Shown here piece after piece: positions 1 through 11,600 of a stretch of 64,000 nt of DNA. Numbering within the stretch: the stretch's first letter is position 1; each line of letters starts with the position of its first letter. The translations under genes were made by a program, and so were the position numbers. The DNA is from Lactarius indigo (lineage: Eukaryota; Basidiomycota; Agaricomycetes; Russulales; Russulaceae). Below the pieces are notes generated by a model, which did not search any database, was not told where the DNA came from, and saw nothing but the letters and a program-made list of their open reading frames with translations. The stretch spans positions 1 to 64,000 of the forward strand of contig JAFKAC010000159.1 in the NCBI GenBank assembly GCA_025766275.1. Reading direction: 5' to 3'.

Positions 1-160
1 CTAAACCCTAAACCCTAAACCTAAACCCTAAACCTAAACCCTAAACCCTAAACCCTAAACCCTAAACCCTAAACCCTAAACCCTAAACCCTAAACCCTAA
101 ACCCTAAACCCTAACCCTAAACCCTAAACCCTAAACCCTTAAACCTTAAACCCTAAACCT
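1..160. repeat. Telomere repeat tract, CCCTAAA type
   Basis: Tandem CCCTAAA units with some CCTAAA and CTTAAA variants run from the first base to about position 160, so the window starts at a chromosome end with the C-rich strand written 5' to 3'. The G-strand unit would be TTTAGGG, the form usual in plants and oomycetes; most basidiomycetes use TTAGGG. The variants cluster toward the inner end, as expected of older proximal repeats. Confidence 0.97.
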
Positions 161-401
161 TTCGTTAAACAGATGCGGTTCTGGGTGGTCACGTGACCTA
201 GGCGCTATTCGGCCCTGAAACTATTACGTGTCCGGCGCTAGTCCGGACCGGAACGGAGTAAGCGGATTTCCCCGACGGTGTGCCTTACGGTCTAGATCAT
301 CTTCCCCATTTGGGTTTATCCCCTCGGGGGTAGATCACGATCGGTGTGCCTGTGCCGGCACTAGGAGAGGTTATGGGGAATCCCCAGGGACAGGAACAGG
401 G

Positions 402-422
402 GACAGGCGCTCCGCGCCTGTC
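402..422. repeat. Perfect 9-bp inverted repeat
   Basis: GACAGGCGC, a 3-nt TCC spacer, then GCGCCTGTC. A perfect GC-rich stem in the subtelomere; function unknown. Confidence 0.8.
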
Positions 423-580
423 GGCATGTGCGTAACGATTTAATCTCGATGGGAGATCTTACCCCTTTGAAGTCGCCGCCTTGCCCCCGTTTCTCACCGG
501 AAGGTAGGCAAACATAATTCTGTGTCCTATGTCCAACAGCTTAGCATGGCTGGTATGTACAGAATGTTTGAACAGCGCTT

Positions 581-600
581 GTCGACCCCTTCGGGTCGAC
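581..600. repeat. Perfect 8-bp inverted repeat
   Basis: GTCGACCC, loop CTTC, then GGGTCGAC. A perfect stem with a tetraloop in the subtelomere; function unknown. Confidence 0.8.
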
Positions 601-805
601 TGTAGTTAGGTGTTGTTTTCCAGTTGACCCCCACTTTAACCTCTCACAGACCGAGTGCCAGCGAGAGGAAGGTATTAGTAATCGAAAGAAGGCCTGATGA
701 GCTTATAAGCGAAAGGGTTAGCACGGGTACCCACTGCTCTTGGCCCTCTTTCGCCAAATCATCAGTTCCAGCACCTCGCTATCGCTCGGTGCTTTGTTAC
801 TCCCT

Positions 806-820
806 CCCTAAACCCTAAAA
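806..820. repeat. Interstitial telomere motif at the gypsy junction
   Basis: CCCTAAACCCTAAAA, two telomere units, sits directly against the first recognisable codons of the truncated gypsy pol of element F (from about 821). This looks like a healed or recombined break point. Confidence 0.75.
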
Positions 821-1697
821 TTAGTCCCTGAAGCACCATCCACACTACCATGCAAAATATATCCCTTGAACGCTAAAGAGTTGACAGAACTCGATGATTT
901 CCTCAAAGAACACCTTGCCAAAGGATATTTTCAAGAATCAAAATCTCCCTACACATCACCATTTTTCTTTCTCAAAAAGAAAGACAGGAAGTTGAGACCT
1001 GTGCAAGATTACAAGCGACTAAATCAAATCACAGTTCATGACGAATACCCCATACCGTTAATTTCAAATTTGTTGGATAGGCTTGCCAACAAAACCCTCT
1101 TTACCAAATTCAATATACAGTGGGGCTATAACAATATATGCATCGAAGATGGAGACCAATGGAAAGCTGCCTTCAAGACTCCATGAGGAATGTTCAAACC
1201 TATGGTAATGTACTTCGGACTCACTAACTCACCAGCAACTTTTGTACAAGCCATGAATCAAATCTTCCAAAACATCTTGGAGCGATATCTGTCGGAAGTA
1301 TTTATCTACATGGATGATATCTTGATCACAACCATCAATGACACCACATACCATCAGTTTATCATCAAACAAATCCTTCAAGTGCTACTGGTCGAAAGTT
1401 ACTTTCTTCAACCACCCAAGTGCAAGTTTGAGTGTACAGAAACTACTTACCTCAGCCTCACCATCGGCAGAGGGAACCTACAGATGGCTCAAGATAAAGT
1501 TGATGGCCTAGCCACCTGGCCAACCATACTTACCACTCAACGACAAGTTCACAGTTTCCTAGGAGTACTAGGATACCAGCACCCCTTTATTCCCTGATTT
1601 GCCCATATAGCCAGGCCCTTGAATGAATTACTATGCAAAGACCAGCCATTCCAATGGACACCACAGTGCATGGACGCCCTCAAACAGTTAATCAAGA
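821..1697 (+). pseudogene. Element F pol, reverse transcriptase part (broken)
   Basis: Gypsy reverse transcriptase. Visible motifs: the KIYPL stretch before RT, SPYTSPFFFLKKKD, LRPVQDYKRLN, FGLTNSPATF and the catalytic box YMDDIL near 1310. The first catalytic motif reads KFNIQWGYNNI where the sister elements here have KLDIRWGYNNI, so the metal-binding Asp has become Asn. In-frame TGA codons lie at 1184-1186 and 1595-1597. The frame runs to 1697, where a Tc1 element interrupts it at a TA; it resumes at 41004. No gag or protease survives on the telomere side. Non-functional. Confidence 0.9.
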
Positions 1698-1699
1698 TA

Positions 1700-1732
1700 C
1701 AGTGGCATTCAAAAGTATTGCACAGTCATGTG
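1700..1732 (+). repeat. Tc1 left terminal inverted repeat
   Basis: Pairs with 40969-41001. About 33 bp with a few mismatches; both copies start CAGTGGC and share TCAAAAGTATTGCACA. Confidence 0.9.
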
Positions 1733-1993
1733 ACTAATTTTGTATCGCTTTGCACTTTTCAGATATTAACATACTGAAGTAATAAATGGCTGGACATCAT
1801 GCCCTTGGATGTAAAAGACCCTAAAACAATGACCAATAGCCAGAAAACGTGCATTCAAAACAGCTGTAGTCAGATTGCCAGAAAGATCATGTGCTGTACT
1901 TTTGAACACAAGGCCCCCTTCACATTTCTACATAAATACTGGCCAGAGACACCACAAAAACTTAGTTCCAACTCATTGTCACTCCTTTATACT

Positions 1994-2415
1994 ATGGTCT
2001 ACACCTCCCCAAGCAAGGTTGCTCGGATTGTTGAGCTCAAAAACATCGGCCAATCTGATTATGAGATTGCACATCAGTTCAACCTCTATTGCACCACCAT
2101 TCCCTGCCTCATCAAACATTTTGTGGAGTCTGGTGACCCTTATTTCCAGAAACACAAGCCTGGTTGTCCCCACAAGCTCCAGGAGTGTGATGCTTGCCAT
2201 GGTGCCATTCTGCTTGCTTGTACTGAGGCTGCCAATGTTGCTGAACTCACCAAAATGGCCTTTCCTCATGTCTCTTGCCCTACAGTTTCCAGGGCACTAC
2301 ACCAGTATGGACTCATCTCACGTGTCTGTAGGTCCAAGCCCTGGATTTCCCCAGCCAATGTGGCCAAGCGCAAGGCATGGGCAGCTGCACATGCTGACTG
2401 AACTGTTGAAGACTG
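1994..2415 (+). pseudogene. Tc1 transposase, N-terminal DNA-binding part
   Basis: Starts at the ATG at 1994 (MVYTSPSKVARIVELKN), a helix-turn-helix start typical of Tc1/mariner transposases, followed by a second predicted helical DNA-binding stretch (PTVSRALHQYGLISR). A TGA at 2399-2401 falls where the family usually has Trp before the TVEDW stretch. The frame is cut at 2415 by a solo LTR and continues at 3196. The protein would bind the terminal repeats. The upstream open stretch 1799-1993 is 5' UTR. Confidence 0.85.
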
Positions 2416-3190
2416 TGTAGCAGTATGACTTATCGTGACAACTAGACCAAGAGAAGGTAAGTGAACTGAACTAGTAGCACACCCAAGCCTAGCATGGAGA
2501 CAAGTCATGCGCCGAACGTACAGTCACTGTGGAGAGTATGCACACTTGAAGTCTTTATGCAAGACTATAGGCATGGTGGTCATGCAGTGGCACGCTGAGT
2601 GGAGAACCAAGAGGACAAGTTAATATTGGAGAAGAGTAAGGGAAGTACAAGGGAATATGCACCTGAGTGGAGAACCAAGAGGACAAGTTGGTTCCACTCA
2701 GGATGCTACATGAGGGTTTATATACACTGCTGTGGCTGAGTTCGAATTACTATAGAACCTTGTTACTAAAGGTACGTGTAATAGTAATGGGTCAGACACT
2801 GACGCGTTGTGTCTAATAATAGTGTTATCTATTGTGCTGACTGATGCACAGTCATTAACGCTGACAGAACAATGACGTGTCCTTTATCTATGAGTCACAA
2901 CCCTATGACAACGTAGTCTAGAACTATCTAGAATGTTCCCTGCTTATCGTCCAATGAGAAACTTATTATACTAATGAGGATAGTGCCCTAAAGAGGTAAC
3001 ATCCAATAAGGAAGTTACTATCCCAGGGTCACGTGCTTGGTGGGTGCACATGTTGGCATCATGTGACTAACCATCTTATCATATTTAAGGACTTTGGGTG
3101 TTTTTGAGCACAATGTTAGAGACCTGTATCTTCACCAAATAAATCCATAAAAATACGGAAAAATAAGGCGAAAATAGAGCGTCCGTGACA
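2416..3190 (+). repeat. Solo LTR inside the Tc1 transposase
   Basis: A 775-bp block starting TGTAGCAG and ending GTGACA, flanked by a perfect 5-bp duplication GACTG (2411-2415 and 3191-3195). No coding region, so it is a solo LTR left by recombination. Plus orientation is suggested by TATTTAAG near 3083 and AATAAA near 3140. It contains two copies of the phrase TGAGTGGAGAACCAAGAGGA, about 65 bp apart. It is unlike the other LTRs in the window. Confidence 0.85.
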
Positions 3191-3195
3191 GACTG

Positions 3196-3721
3196 GAAAC
3201 AGGTCATTTCTCAGATGAGTCCAAGTTCATGCTATTCAAGTCAGATGGCCATCAATATTGCTGGATGAAGCCTAGACAGGCACTAGACCCTCATTTTATG
3301 AAGAAAACAGTCAAGCATAGGGGCAGAAATGTGATGGTGTGGGGCTGCATCACCAAGGAGGGGATGGGAAGGCTTCATCGTGTTGAGGGAATCATGAATG
3401 GTCCTGGGTATGTTGATATCCTCCAACAAAGTCTTCTGGGCACTCTCAAGGATCACAAATTGAAGAAAACAGGCAAGGACAAGGTCATCTTCCAGCAAGA
3501 CAACAATCCAAAACACACTTTGCACATTGCAAGGGACTGGTTCCAAAATAGGAAGGTCACTGTTCTCCCTTGGCTGCCATCCTCTCTGGACATGAATATT
3601 ATTGAGCATGTGTGGGATCAACTGGATCACCTGATCTGTACCCGGGACCCACTTCCTTGCAACAAGAATGAGATGTGGGAGGCCCTTCAGGAGGAGTGGA
3701 ACAACTTTCTGAAGGAGGCCC
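3196..3721 (+). pseudogene. Tc1 transposase, DD34E catalytic part
   Basis: DDE superfamily transposase core. FSDESKFML holds the first Asp, IFQQDNNPKHT the second, and SLDMNIIEHVWDQL the Glu, with 34 residues between second Asp and Glu, the DD34E signature of Tc1. It would cut and join DNA ends at TA sites. A one-base deletion near 3207 shifts the frame just before FSDES. The gene is cut at 3721 by the poly(A) end of the LINE; the missing C-terminus lies at 40650-40726. Confidence 0.92.
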
Positions 3722-3980
3722 CTTTTTTTTTTTTTTTTGATCCATGTTTATTCTGGGATACATATCAGGGATACAGACCAGTCGTGTCGCGAACCTGACA
3801 CATTTAGGAAACACGAGTAAATAGAGGTGCCCCGAGTCGTAAATACGGAACCAAAACAGAGACCGAGAACAATAATATCTCCCCAAGAGGGGGTGGAGGT
3901 TACATGTCCAAAGACAAAGCAAAAGAGAGCTTACACTCGAGATGAAAGAGAAGGTCGCAGACCTTACGTGTCACAGTTAC
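3722..3980 (-). terminator. LINE1 3' UTR and poly(A) end
   Basis: After the ORF2 stop (3981-3983), about 240 nt of non-coding sequence lead to AATAAA (minus strand of 3747-3752) and then a 16-nt A tail. The tail marks the 3' end of the reverse-transcribed RNA. Confidence 0.85.
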
Positions 3981-6900
3981 CTAGTCAGGTTCGGGTGGCA
4001 CTTCGGGTGGGGGTGGGCTGGATTCCAGACCGGAGGCAGTGCAGGATTCCTGGAGGAAACAGAGAAGGCGAGTGGTACCCTCCAAAGTGGAGAAGAGGGC
4101 TGTGTATGGGTAGATGGGGTGGATAGGGACATAGGTGGAGCTAAGGATGCCCATGTTGTACCAGTTGGATAGATACTGCGGACAGTGGTGGATGAGATGT
4201 TCGGGGGAGTGAAGGGGGGCGCCACAGGGGCAGGATATGTGCTCCAAAGGGTCAGAGGGACAGAAACATGTGACGTATGTGCCCGTGAAGGCATGGTCCA
4301 TGGCCAATTGCATAGCAGTGGACGTGGTGCACCGAGAGAACTTCGGCGGACCAGTGGGGCGTCCATGCTCATCTTTGTCGTGCATGACTGCCACGCGCCA
4401 AAGGGGGTGGTTCTTGGTGGGGTCCGGAGGGGAGACCGTGATGTGTTGGTGATGATGTGCTAACAGCTCCCCTAGTTCCCACAGACGAAAGTCTGGTACA
4501 AGGTGGTCTGCATGCCACTTGTGTTGCCACATGTTGAAAGCCCGTTTGCGTGTGCGGTCCTTTTGGAATGCTGCAGATTGAATGCGATTTACACCCGAGG
4601 GGGGGTTATGCGTGCAGGCCTCGGCCACCAGTGCCTGTGCCTGTGCCACCTGTTGCCCTTCTAGTTCCTGATCTGTGGGGGACCAAACAAGAAAGTAACG
4701 TAAGTCCGGGTGATGCAATGTGAGAGTAGAAAGCACCTGGTGGAAGCGCAGAGAGTGCGAATGAGCCTTTTGGTTGCAGGGGTTTTTAACCACCTGCAAG
4801 GCCAACAAGTTTGAAGAAAATAAGTAGAAAACATCAGGAGGGGGCACCTCATCGGTATAGTACATGGCCAACGCCTCCGCAGTCTTAGCCAAGCCAAAGG
4901 CATCAGCATCAAACTGTAAGGTCCCCGTGCCCAATGTCCAACTCTCGTAGGTGAGGGCAGAGCCCCTGACAGAGAAGGTGGTGCTCGCTGCACCCACCTC
5001 CCGCTCATCATCACGCCCAGCTGCAGTGACGCAGGCCTGGACAAAGGCAATACTGAGACTCAACCCTTCCACAGACTGGCAAAGGTCATGCGTCCAGGCA
5101 AGGCGTTGGTGCAGGCTGCCAGGGCCCATGAAGCTAAGTCGTGCCTCCCAGTTGGGTACCTCCCAGGGGGCAACTGCTGTTATGTTGATGCATGGGCCAT
5201 CAGATGGCACACGTGCAGCAAGAGCCTCCAAGGTTGTGGGGGTGCAAGATCTCTGGCCAGACCCGGATAATGGACGTGTGACCACCGGTGGGAAGTCACT
5301 CTGGCCTGGGATGTACCACTGCGGGCCAAGCCAGCGCAGGAGTTGGGACGCCCAGGGTAACCTGTAAAGCCAAAGCGCAGAAGTTTGGGTCAGCTTGTCC
5401 AGATAGAGGTTCATCGGGAGCATGCGTGCAATGTGTAGCAAAGCATCCCAAGGAGCAGTGTGGAAAGAGCCTGTTACCACCTTGACCATCTCGTTCTGGA
5501 CAGTCTGGAGTTTCTTGACAAGACCCACGGTCCCCTTGGGCTTATACCACAGCTGGCATCCATAGGAGAGAACTGGGAGGCACATGGCATTGAGCACGAG
5601 GTGCCAGTTCGCCATGGACAGCCCGCGAATGGTATTGCCCAAGACGCGCAATGCATTGATGGACGCACGAGCCCGGTTGCACATGATGGTCATGTGCAGG
5701 TCCCACTTGAGGCTCTGGTTAAAGAAGAACCCCAGGTAGTGCAGTGTTTCCACTGGAGTAGCAACATAATATGTGTTCCATGCCCGATCTGGAAGCAGCA
5801 GTCAGGAGGGCGGAAGGATGGTTTTGCGTGTCTGTGGCCGGCAAAAGAACAACAACTCCGTCTTGTCTGGCTCAATGGCAAGTCCAGCAGTCCGGAGCCA
5901 GTCTTCGCAGACAGTGTAGCAGGTGCGCAGGAGGGTGGTGACCGCCTCCCAGGTTTCTCCGCATGCAAACAGCACTCCATCATCCACGTACATGCCGAGC
6001 GAGGAGTTATTCCAACCCCTCATGTGCTCAAGCAAGGCGGACGTGTAGATCACCAACAGTACTGGGGAGAGTGGGGAGCCTTGCGGCACGCCCACCGGTT
6101 GCTCCCGTTCCTTTGCCAGGTAGCCATTGAACCGCAGCTGCACTTTCCGGTCCTCCAGGAAGGAAGCAAACCAACCCACAAGGGAAGGCGCAAAACCCAT
6201 GCCAGTGAGAATGGAAAGGAGGCGACTGTGGTGCACGTTGTCAAAGAAACCCTGGACATCGAACAAAACGATGCCACACTTGAGTCCCAGGCTATGAGCC
6301 ACCTGGACGTCATGCAGCAAAGCCAGTCCAGCATCCAGGCAGGAAGAGAACTGCCAGCCCCCAAACTGGTTGGTGGTGAGCAATTCCTCCTGTACAAGAT
6401 CATGCTGGAGGCGCTTAGTAACCACTTTTTCAAGCAGCTTGCTCATGCACTCCAGTAAAGAGATGGGGCGGTGCGCCTTGGCCAGCGAGTAGTCAGGGTG
6501 ACCCGGTTTGGGTATGACCACAACCACCGCCTGTTTCCAGCAGTGCAGGGTGATGGCCCGTCTCGATACAAGACTGAAAGAGGTTAGTAAGGGTGGAGCC
6601 AATGCCCTTCCATCCGTCAGCATCGGGGTCACCCCAGGCACGCTTCAGGAGGAACCAACCGATCCCGGACACTCCCGGAGCAGACTTATTAGCCGCCGTT
6701 TTCAGGAGGTCAGCACCCTCACGCTCCATCAGAGCGAAGAAGGGCCACGCAGGGTGAGGGTCGGGGTCTCCAGGGATGTGGAGAGGGACATGGTCCGTGT
6801 CGCATTTGAAGAAGCGAGAGGCCAAGATATCGGCCATACCTTCTTCATTGTATGTGATCAAACCGTCACCGTCCTTCAGTCCCAGGACAGTGGAGATGTG

Positions 6901-8650
6901 CCTGCCATGCCTCCAGGCCGCAACTTCCCACACATTGGCCGAGGTGATGTACTGGTCCGCCCACTCCCATTTGGCCCACCTAGTGATCTGACGGAGGGAG
7001 GTGGAGGCGGAGGCAATCTCCTCATCGGTGGACGCTGAATGAAGACGGTCCGTAGCGTGGGTACATTCCTCGTTCCACCAGGGGGCAGCTTGGGCGTGGT
7101 TAGCACCTTTGCAAGCCATGGTTTCTTTACAAGCAACATTGAACACTTCGTAGATCTTGTCCAGCATGGTGTCGATTTCCGCTGGAGAGCGGAGAGTACC
7201 GTGAAGGACTGGGGAGTGAATGGCCATGAGCCGGGACCACTCCTTCCAGCCTTCCTCATCGATGTTGGTATCAAACAAGTTGGTTGTGTCGGTACGTCGG
7301 TGCGGGCTCCAGGCCGAGGGGCAGGCAAGGGTACTGATGAGAGCATGATCTGACCCATAGGAGTCAGACCAATCCACCAGCGCCCCTTGGAACGTGCCGT
7401 GAATCTCAGCCACGAAGTTACACCATACCAGGTCAATGGTTGAGTCCCATTGACCCTGGGCCACCGTGCCATGGCAGGTGGGGACGCTAGGTTGGGAAAG
7501 GAGGGAGAGAGTGTTAGCCGCAGCCCACTGTTCAAACCTATCTGTGTTGGGTGACAGGGAGAACCCCAGGGGGGACCACGTCTTAGAATGGAGATTGAAG
7601 TCCCCAACCAAGAGTGTGGGGATGTCCCCCCCAAGGTCCAAAGCCAGCAGGGCGCTGAGGGCTGTGGGGTCCTCCACATCATTGTAAAAGTTGACAATCC
7701 GCCAGGTCTCAGACCCACAGTGGACGTCTGTGATTAGCAAACATGAGTGTTGAACAAGGTCCAGGCACGCAGCAACCTGGACCTCATTCGGTCTGTGGGA
7801 GTGCCGATGCAAGTGGCGACAGGGCATAAGTCATAACTTTTGGCCAGCGGCCGTCAGTGAAGAATGGGTAGTGGAGGGCCCACACTGGACCGATTGCGCT
7901 GCCAAACACCTCTCTCCCCTCCCGCAAACCATCATCTCTCGCTACCCCAATCCTCCCAAACCAAGGTTCTTGGACGCACAAGACGTCGACAGTTGATTGT
8001 GTGGATAATAATGCATGCATCGCCAAGTTCCTTCCTGTTACGATTTTCCTTGGACTCGTTCTTTCACATGTTACTATTCCTTTCCCCCATACTATACGAG
8101 CCCTGTACGATTACGCAGACTTTACGATTATTCGGTTCCTATCGCACGCCCTGCTTATCAATGTTCTCTTCCGATAAAGTTTGACATGTGCTAGCTTCCA
8201 ATTTGTTCCCATCCACGCGCGACCCCGTGTGATTCCCCTTTGTTCTTGATATGTCCATGCCTTGTTCTCTTTATGCCTATCCCTTTATTCCTTAACCCGG
8301 CGATGGCGCCATCTATTTGTGATGACCATACAGCACAACCTCTATTTAACCCTAGTCATACCTAGCTTGTACAGTAGACTAGACTTCTTGTGTAATACTA
8401 CACTCGTCTAAGACGGATGCCTTCGCGCCTTCCCTTGTCTCAAGAACCTCTCGCCTTTGCTAGACCTTCAAGTCTTAGCCTTCCTCTACGGTCCAAGTGA
8501 CTATTGTCCTTGTGATCCTTGTGCATCATCCAGCTGAAGCCTGAGCCTGAGAGCTTGCGCTACTGTAACTTGACTGACTTGGTACAGGTCGTACCTTACG
8601 CCCCTGTAGTGGCGTAACATCCTCCCCATGTTAAGCGTGCCAATGGCCAT
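3981..8650 (-). pseudogene. LINE1 ORF2: endonuclease, reverse transcriptase, RNase H-like (broken)
   Basis: About 1,360 codons once the solo LTR at 8036-8619 is removed. The ATG at 8650 lies one base after the ORF1 stop (TAA-T-ATG). Domains in order: AP-like endonuclease (VLCVQEPWFG, LLVGDFNLHS, YGSDHAL); reverse transcriptase (KAHRPISLLE, FDVQGFFDNV, GVPQGSPLSP, catalytic MYVDDGVLF, LGFFFNQSLKWD); a diverged RNase H-like region after the RT; and a C-terminal Cys-His knot (CPCGAPLHSPEHLIHHC). It would nick the target and copy the RNA onto it. Broken by the solo LTR, frameshifts near 7830 and 6540, and a TGA at 5802-5804. The real stop is probably 3981-3983. Confidence 0.92.
8036..8619 (+). 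repeat. Solo LTR of the element C family
   Basis: 584 bp, TGTTAC to GTAACA, clearly similar along its whole length to the reverse complement of the C LTRs (31525-32106 and 39502-40083), so its direction is opposite to C. It has a CG where the two C LTRs have TG and CA, giving the ancestral state. It sits within the first dozen codons of LINE1 ORF2. No clean target duplication is visible (CTTCC left, TCCTC right). Confidence 0.9.
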
Positions 8651-8651
8651 A

Positions 8652-11600
8652 TTATACATGAGGGGGGTTAGGAGGAGGTGTGGGGATCACACTCGCTGAG
8701 TGGGTCAAGGTCAGTTCATCATCCCAGGCGTTGGCGAAGCCAAAAGTGCGGCTGTGCAAAGTGGCACACTCGTAAGCTTCATTAGTCCACACAGGGCTCT
8801 TGTCAAGGGCAGTTACATCCCCATCCATGATGCGGCAGACCACGGAGGCCTCATCATCACGAAGGGAGTGGAAGGAGTCCAAAAGAACTTCGTAGGGGGC
8901 GCCATAGAGGACATCACCCACATAGAAGCTGACCATTCGGGCTTGGTTTTCATCAAGAATGTGGAAGTAGCGATCCGCAGCATGCTTGCAGTCTGTGACG
9001 GAGATGGTCCAGACAGGGTTCATCACCACAGGGGTGGAGGAGACAGCAAGTTGGAGAGGGGTGACAGGTGCGAGTTGGTCAATCGCCGCGTTGTCTTGAT
9101 GGGGGGGAGGAGGGGACTGGGCGATACGGGCGGCCACAGCATGAACAGCAGCATCCTTAGCATCCCCCAACGTACATAATTGAATTTCCTCTGCAGAATA
9201 GCCTTTGGAGGGGATGGGAGCTACTGGGGAGGTAGGTCAAGGCCGTGGGTGTTTTGCCGCGCATTCAGCAGGCAGTTCGTCCCGCTTGGCCGTGTCCATA
9301 TCTGGGGTGACAATGCGTGCTTTAGGTTTGGATCGTGGAGCCACAGTAGCCACAGACGGGGCAAGCGTCACAGGCGCAGCAGCAGGGGCAGGGGGCGGTG
9401 CCGATGGAGCTTCCTCAGTGCAACCCTCAAAGAGGTTGGCAGGCGCAGGAGGGAGGTCCGGTGGGGAAAGGGATGGCATCTCCATTGGACGCCGAAGAGT
9501 GGACTTAGGGTTGGACAGGGCAGGCGTGGAGGTGACAGTGGCCACATGAGGGACTGGGAAGTCACCGTGTGTTGGGCACTTTTTGGAGCACATGTTGTGA
9601 CCAGTCTTACCACAAAGGAGGCAAGGGAGCGAGCAATCGCAGACACCCGCCTTCTTGTGGGGTTTATTGCAGTAAAAGGCGTGATTGGCAGGAGCATGGG
9701 AGCCACCACACCGATGACAGTGTATCTGGTTAGATTTGAGTGTGCATGCGGGCACATCCGTGTGATGTCCAAGCTGGTGGCACTGCCCGCATTGCGTGAG
9801 GACTGGCTTATCACCAGTGATCACCAGTTTGACTTGATAATTAAACATGTGGACGCCATTGATAAGGGCCTGTTCGGCAACCTTGCCAGTGGGGTCCTCA
9901 AATGCGAAGGTGACATCGGCAGTGAGTTGAGCATCCAAAGAAGGGTCCCGCAGCCAATGAGGTGGGGAGGGGAAGGGGACTGTGCAGAAGGCAGAGTTGT
10001 TGCATAGTTCACGCTCAAGGTCCTCACCCTCCCAAATGACACCCTCGGCATCAGCAGTGGAAACTGCCTGAAGGTTGGCCCAGCACCAGCCGTCAGCCAG
10101 GATCAGGACGCCACCTGGGAAGGGTTGTAGGAGTTGAGGGGCAAACGGGAGAACAGAGGTCATGGGGAACTTGTCGGCAAAGGTGTAGACGAAGTTGCCG
10201 TTAACAGCAACATTCAAGGACCATTTGCCAGAGAGAAGGCATATAGGCGTGGTGCTTGTATGTTCGATGGCCGACCGAACCTCATGAGCAATATCAGCGG
10301 GAGTACATGCTCGCAAGGTCACTTCCTTGGCCGCATCTTCAAACCCGCCATCACGATGGACAACGACCTGTGTGGTGTTTGGGGTTTGAGAGGAAGGACA
10401 GAGGTGGCGGCCAGTACAAGAGCGCCCTTGAGCAACCACGGCGGCGCGAGCAATGGCTGTGGAGGCCGCTTGGTGTTGTACACCAGACGCGGTGACAATG
10501 CTGTAGGTGATGGGGTGGCAAGTCACGGGAATAAAACCATCGTCGTCACCAGTAGGCACCAGTGCCGCACGCGGGTTGGGTCCAGAAGGAGGAGCCGGTG
10601 CAGCAGGAGCAGCGGGTGTTAAGTTTGACATCTTGGGAGGCCCTGACCCCTTTCCTTGCTTACGCGACTTAGGGGGAGCTGGTTCCACCAAGGACACCAG
10701 GAGAGGGGGAAAGTCAACAGGAGAAGGGGCCATTGCACCAGCATTCTCCGCTGGGGTCACCTTGGGAGGCTTTGACTGCACTTTGCCAGGCACAGGAGCT
10801 GGTTCCACCAAGGGTGCCGGGAGTGATGGAGCAGGAGTGACTGACATGGATGGCGTCAGGTCCTGCGAGGTAGAAGGTGCCAGAACAGCAGAGATCTCAT
10901 CGTGCATGTGGTGAACCGGATGTGTGGAGGGAGGCGAAGGTCGCTGTGCAACAGAGCCGTGTTCAATGGCAGTCACACAGTCAGTGAGAGCACCCACGGA
11001 TGTCACCAACTGTTGAAGCATGCCCATCATAACCTCAAGCGGGCCAGATGACGCCGCGGGTTCAGGGGACAGAACAACAGGTGTCACGACCAGTGGGGGT
11101 GGGGAGGGATTGGCCTCCATGACATTGGCTGGGTTGTGCATCGAAGACGCGACATCCCTCAACGGTTCCACCTCTGAATTAAGCTGTAAGGGGGTGACCA
11201 TCATGGGACCCTCAATGGGGCCAGCACGTGGGGTTGTGAGCACAGATTCAGGAAGAGGCATACCTAGAGTGGCGGGGATGGGGCCTGCATACATGTCTTC
11301 CTGCGAGCTAGAGTAGCCCAGGGGGTGCACATAGGCAGCAACCTCGGGCATGTTAGAGGAGACCGAAGTTGCACAGGAGCACGTCTGGCCATCCTGGGAG
11401 CGCTTGGAGCTGAGGGGGGCATGGTGGAGTGCAGCCGCTTGAGACATAACTGCTTGGGTAGCAGTGACGGACTTCGGGTGTGGGGGCATAACTGACTTCT
11501 TGCTTTTCTTCTTGAGTGACGCCAAGGCCTGCTCCTCTCAATGGTCCGCGTCGATTGACTGAACAAGACTGCGGGAGAGGGAGGCCTTGTATCGGGCAGC

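Larger units (their letters stand above)
161..805. other. Subtelomeric non-coding segment
   Basis: CpG-rich DNA between the terminal telomere and a second short telomeric tract. The two short open frames here (228-443 and 624-818) show no recognisable domain and I do not call them genes. The segment holds several perfect short inverted repeats, listed separately. No transposon similarity to the rest of the window was seen, so it is probably a subtelomeric repeat shared between chromosome ends. Confidence 0.6.

Noticed and set aside
228..818. Small ORFs at 228-443 and 624-818 as subtelomeric genes.
   Set aside because: Short, low-complexity composition, no motif, one runs into the telomere motif at 806. 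No support beyond being open.
8031..8624. A target duplication for the solo LTR at 8036-8619.
   Set aside because: CTTCC and TCCTC do not match at 4 or 5 bp; the flanks are purine/pyrimidine-rich so chance likeness is easy.
9180..10914. Long plus-strand ORFs opposite LINE1 ORF1 (for example 9180-10007) and the 332-codon frame at 5460-6458 opposite ORF2.
   Set aside because: They are antisense shadows of GC-rich LINE coding sequence; the minus frames carry the zinc knuckles and RT motifs.
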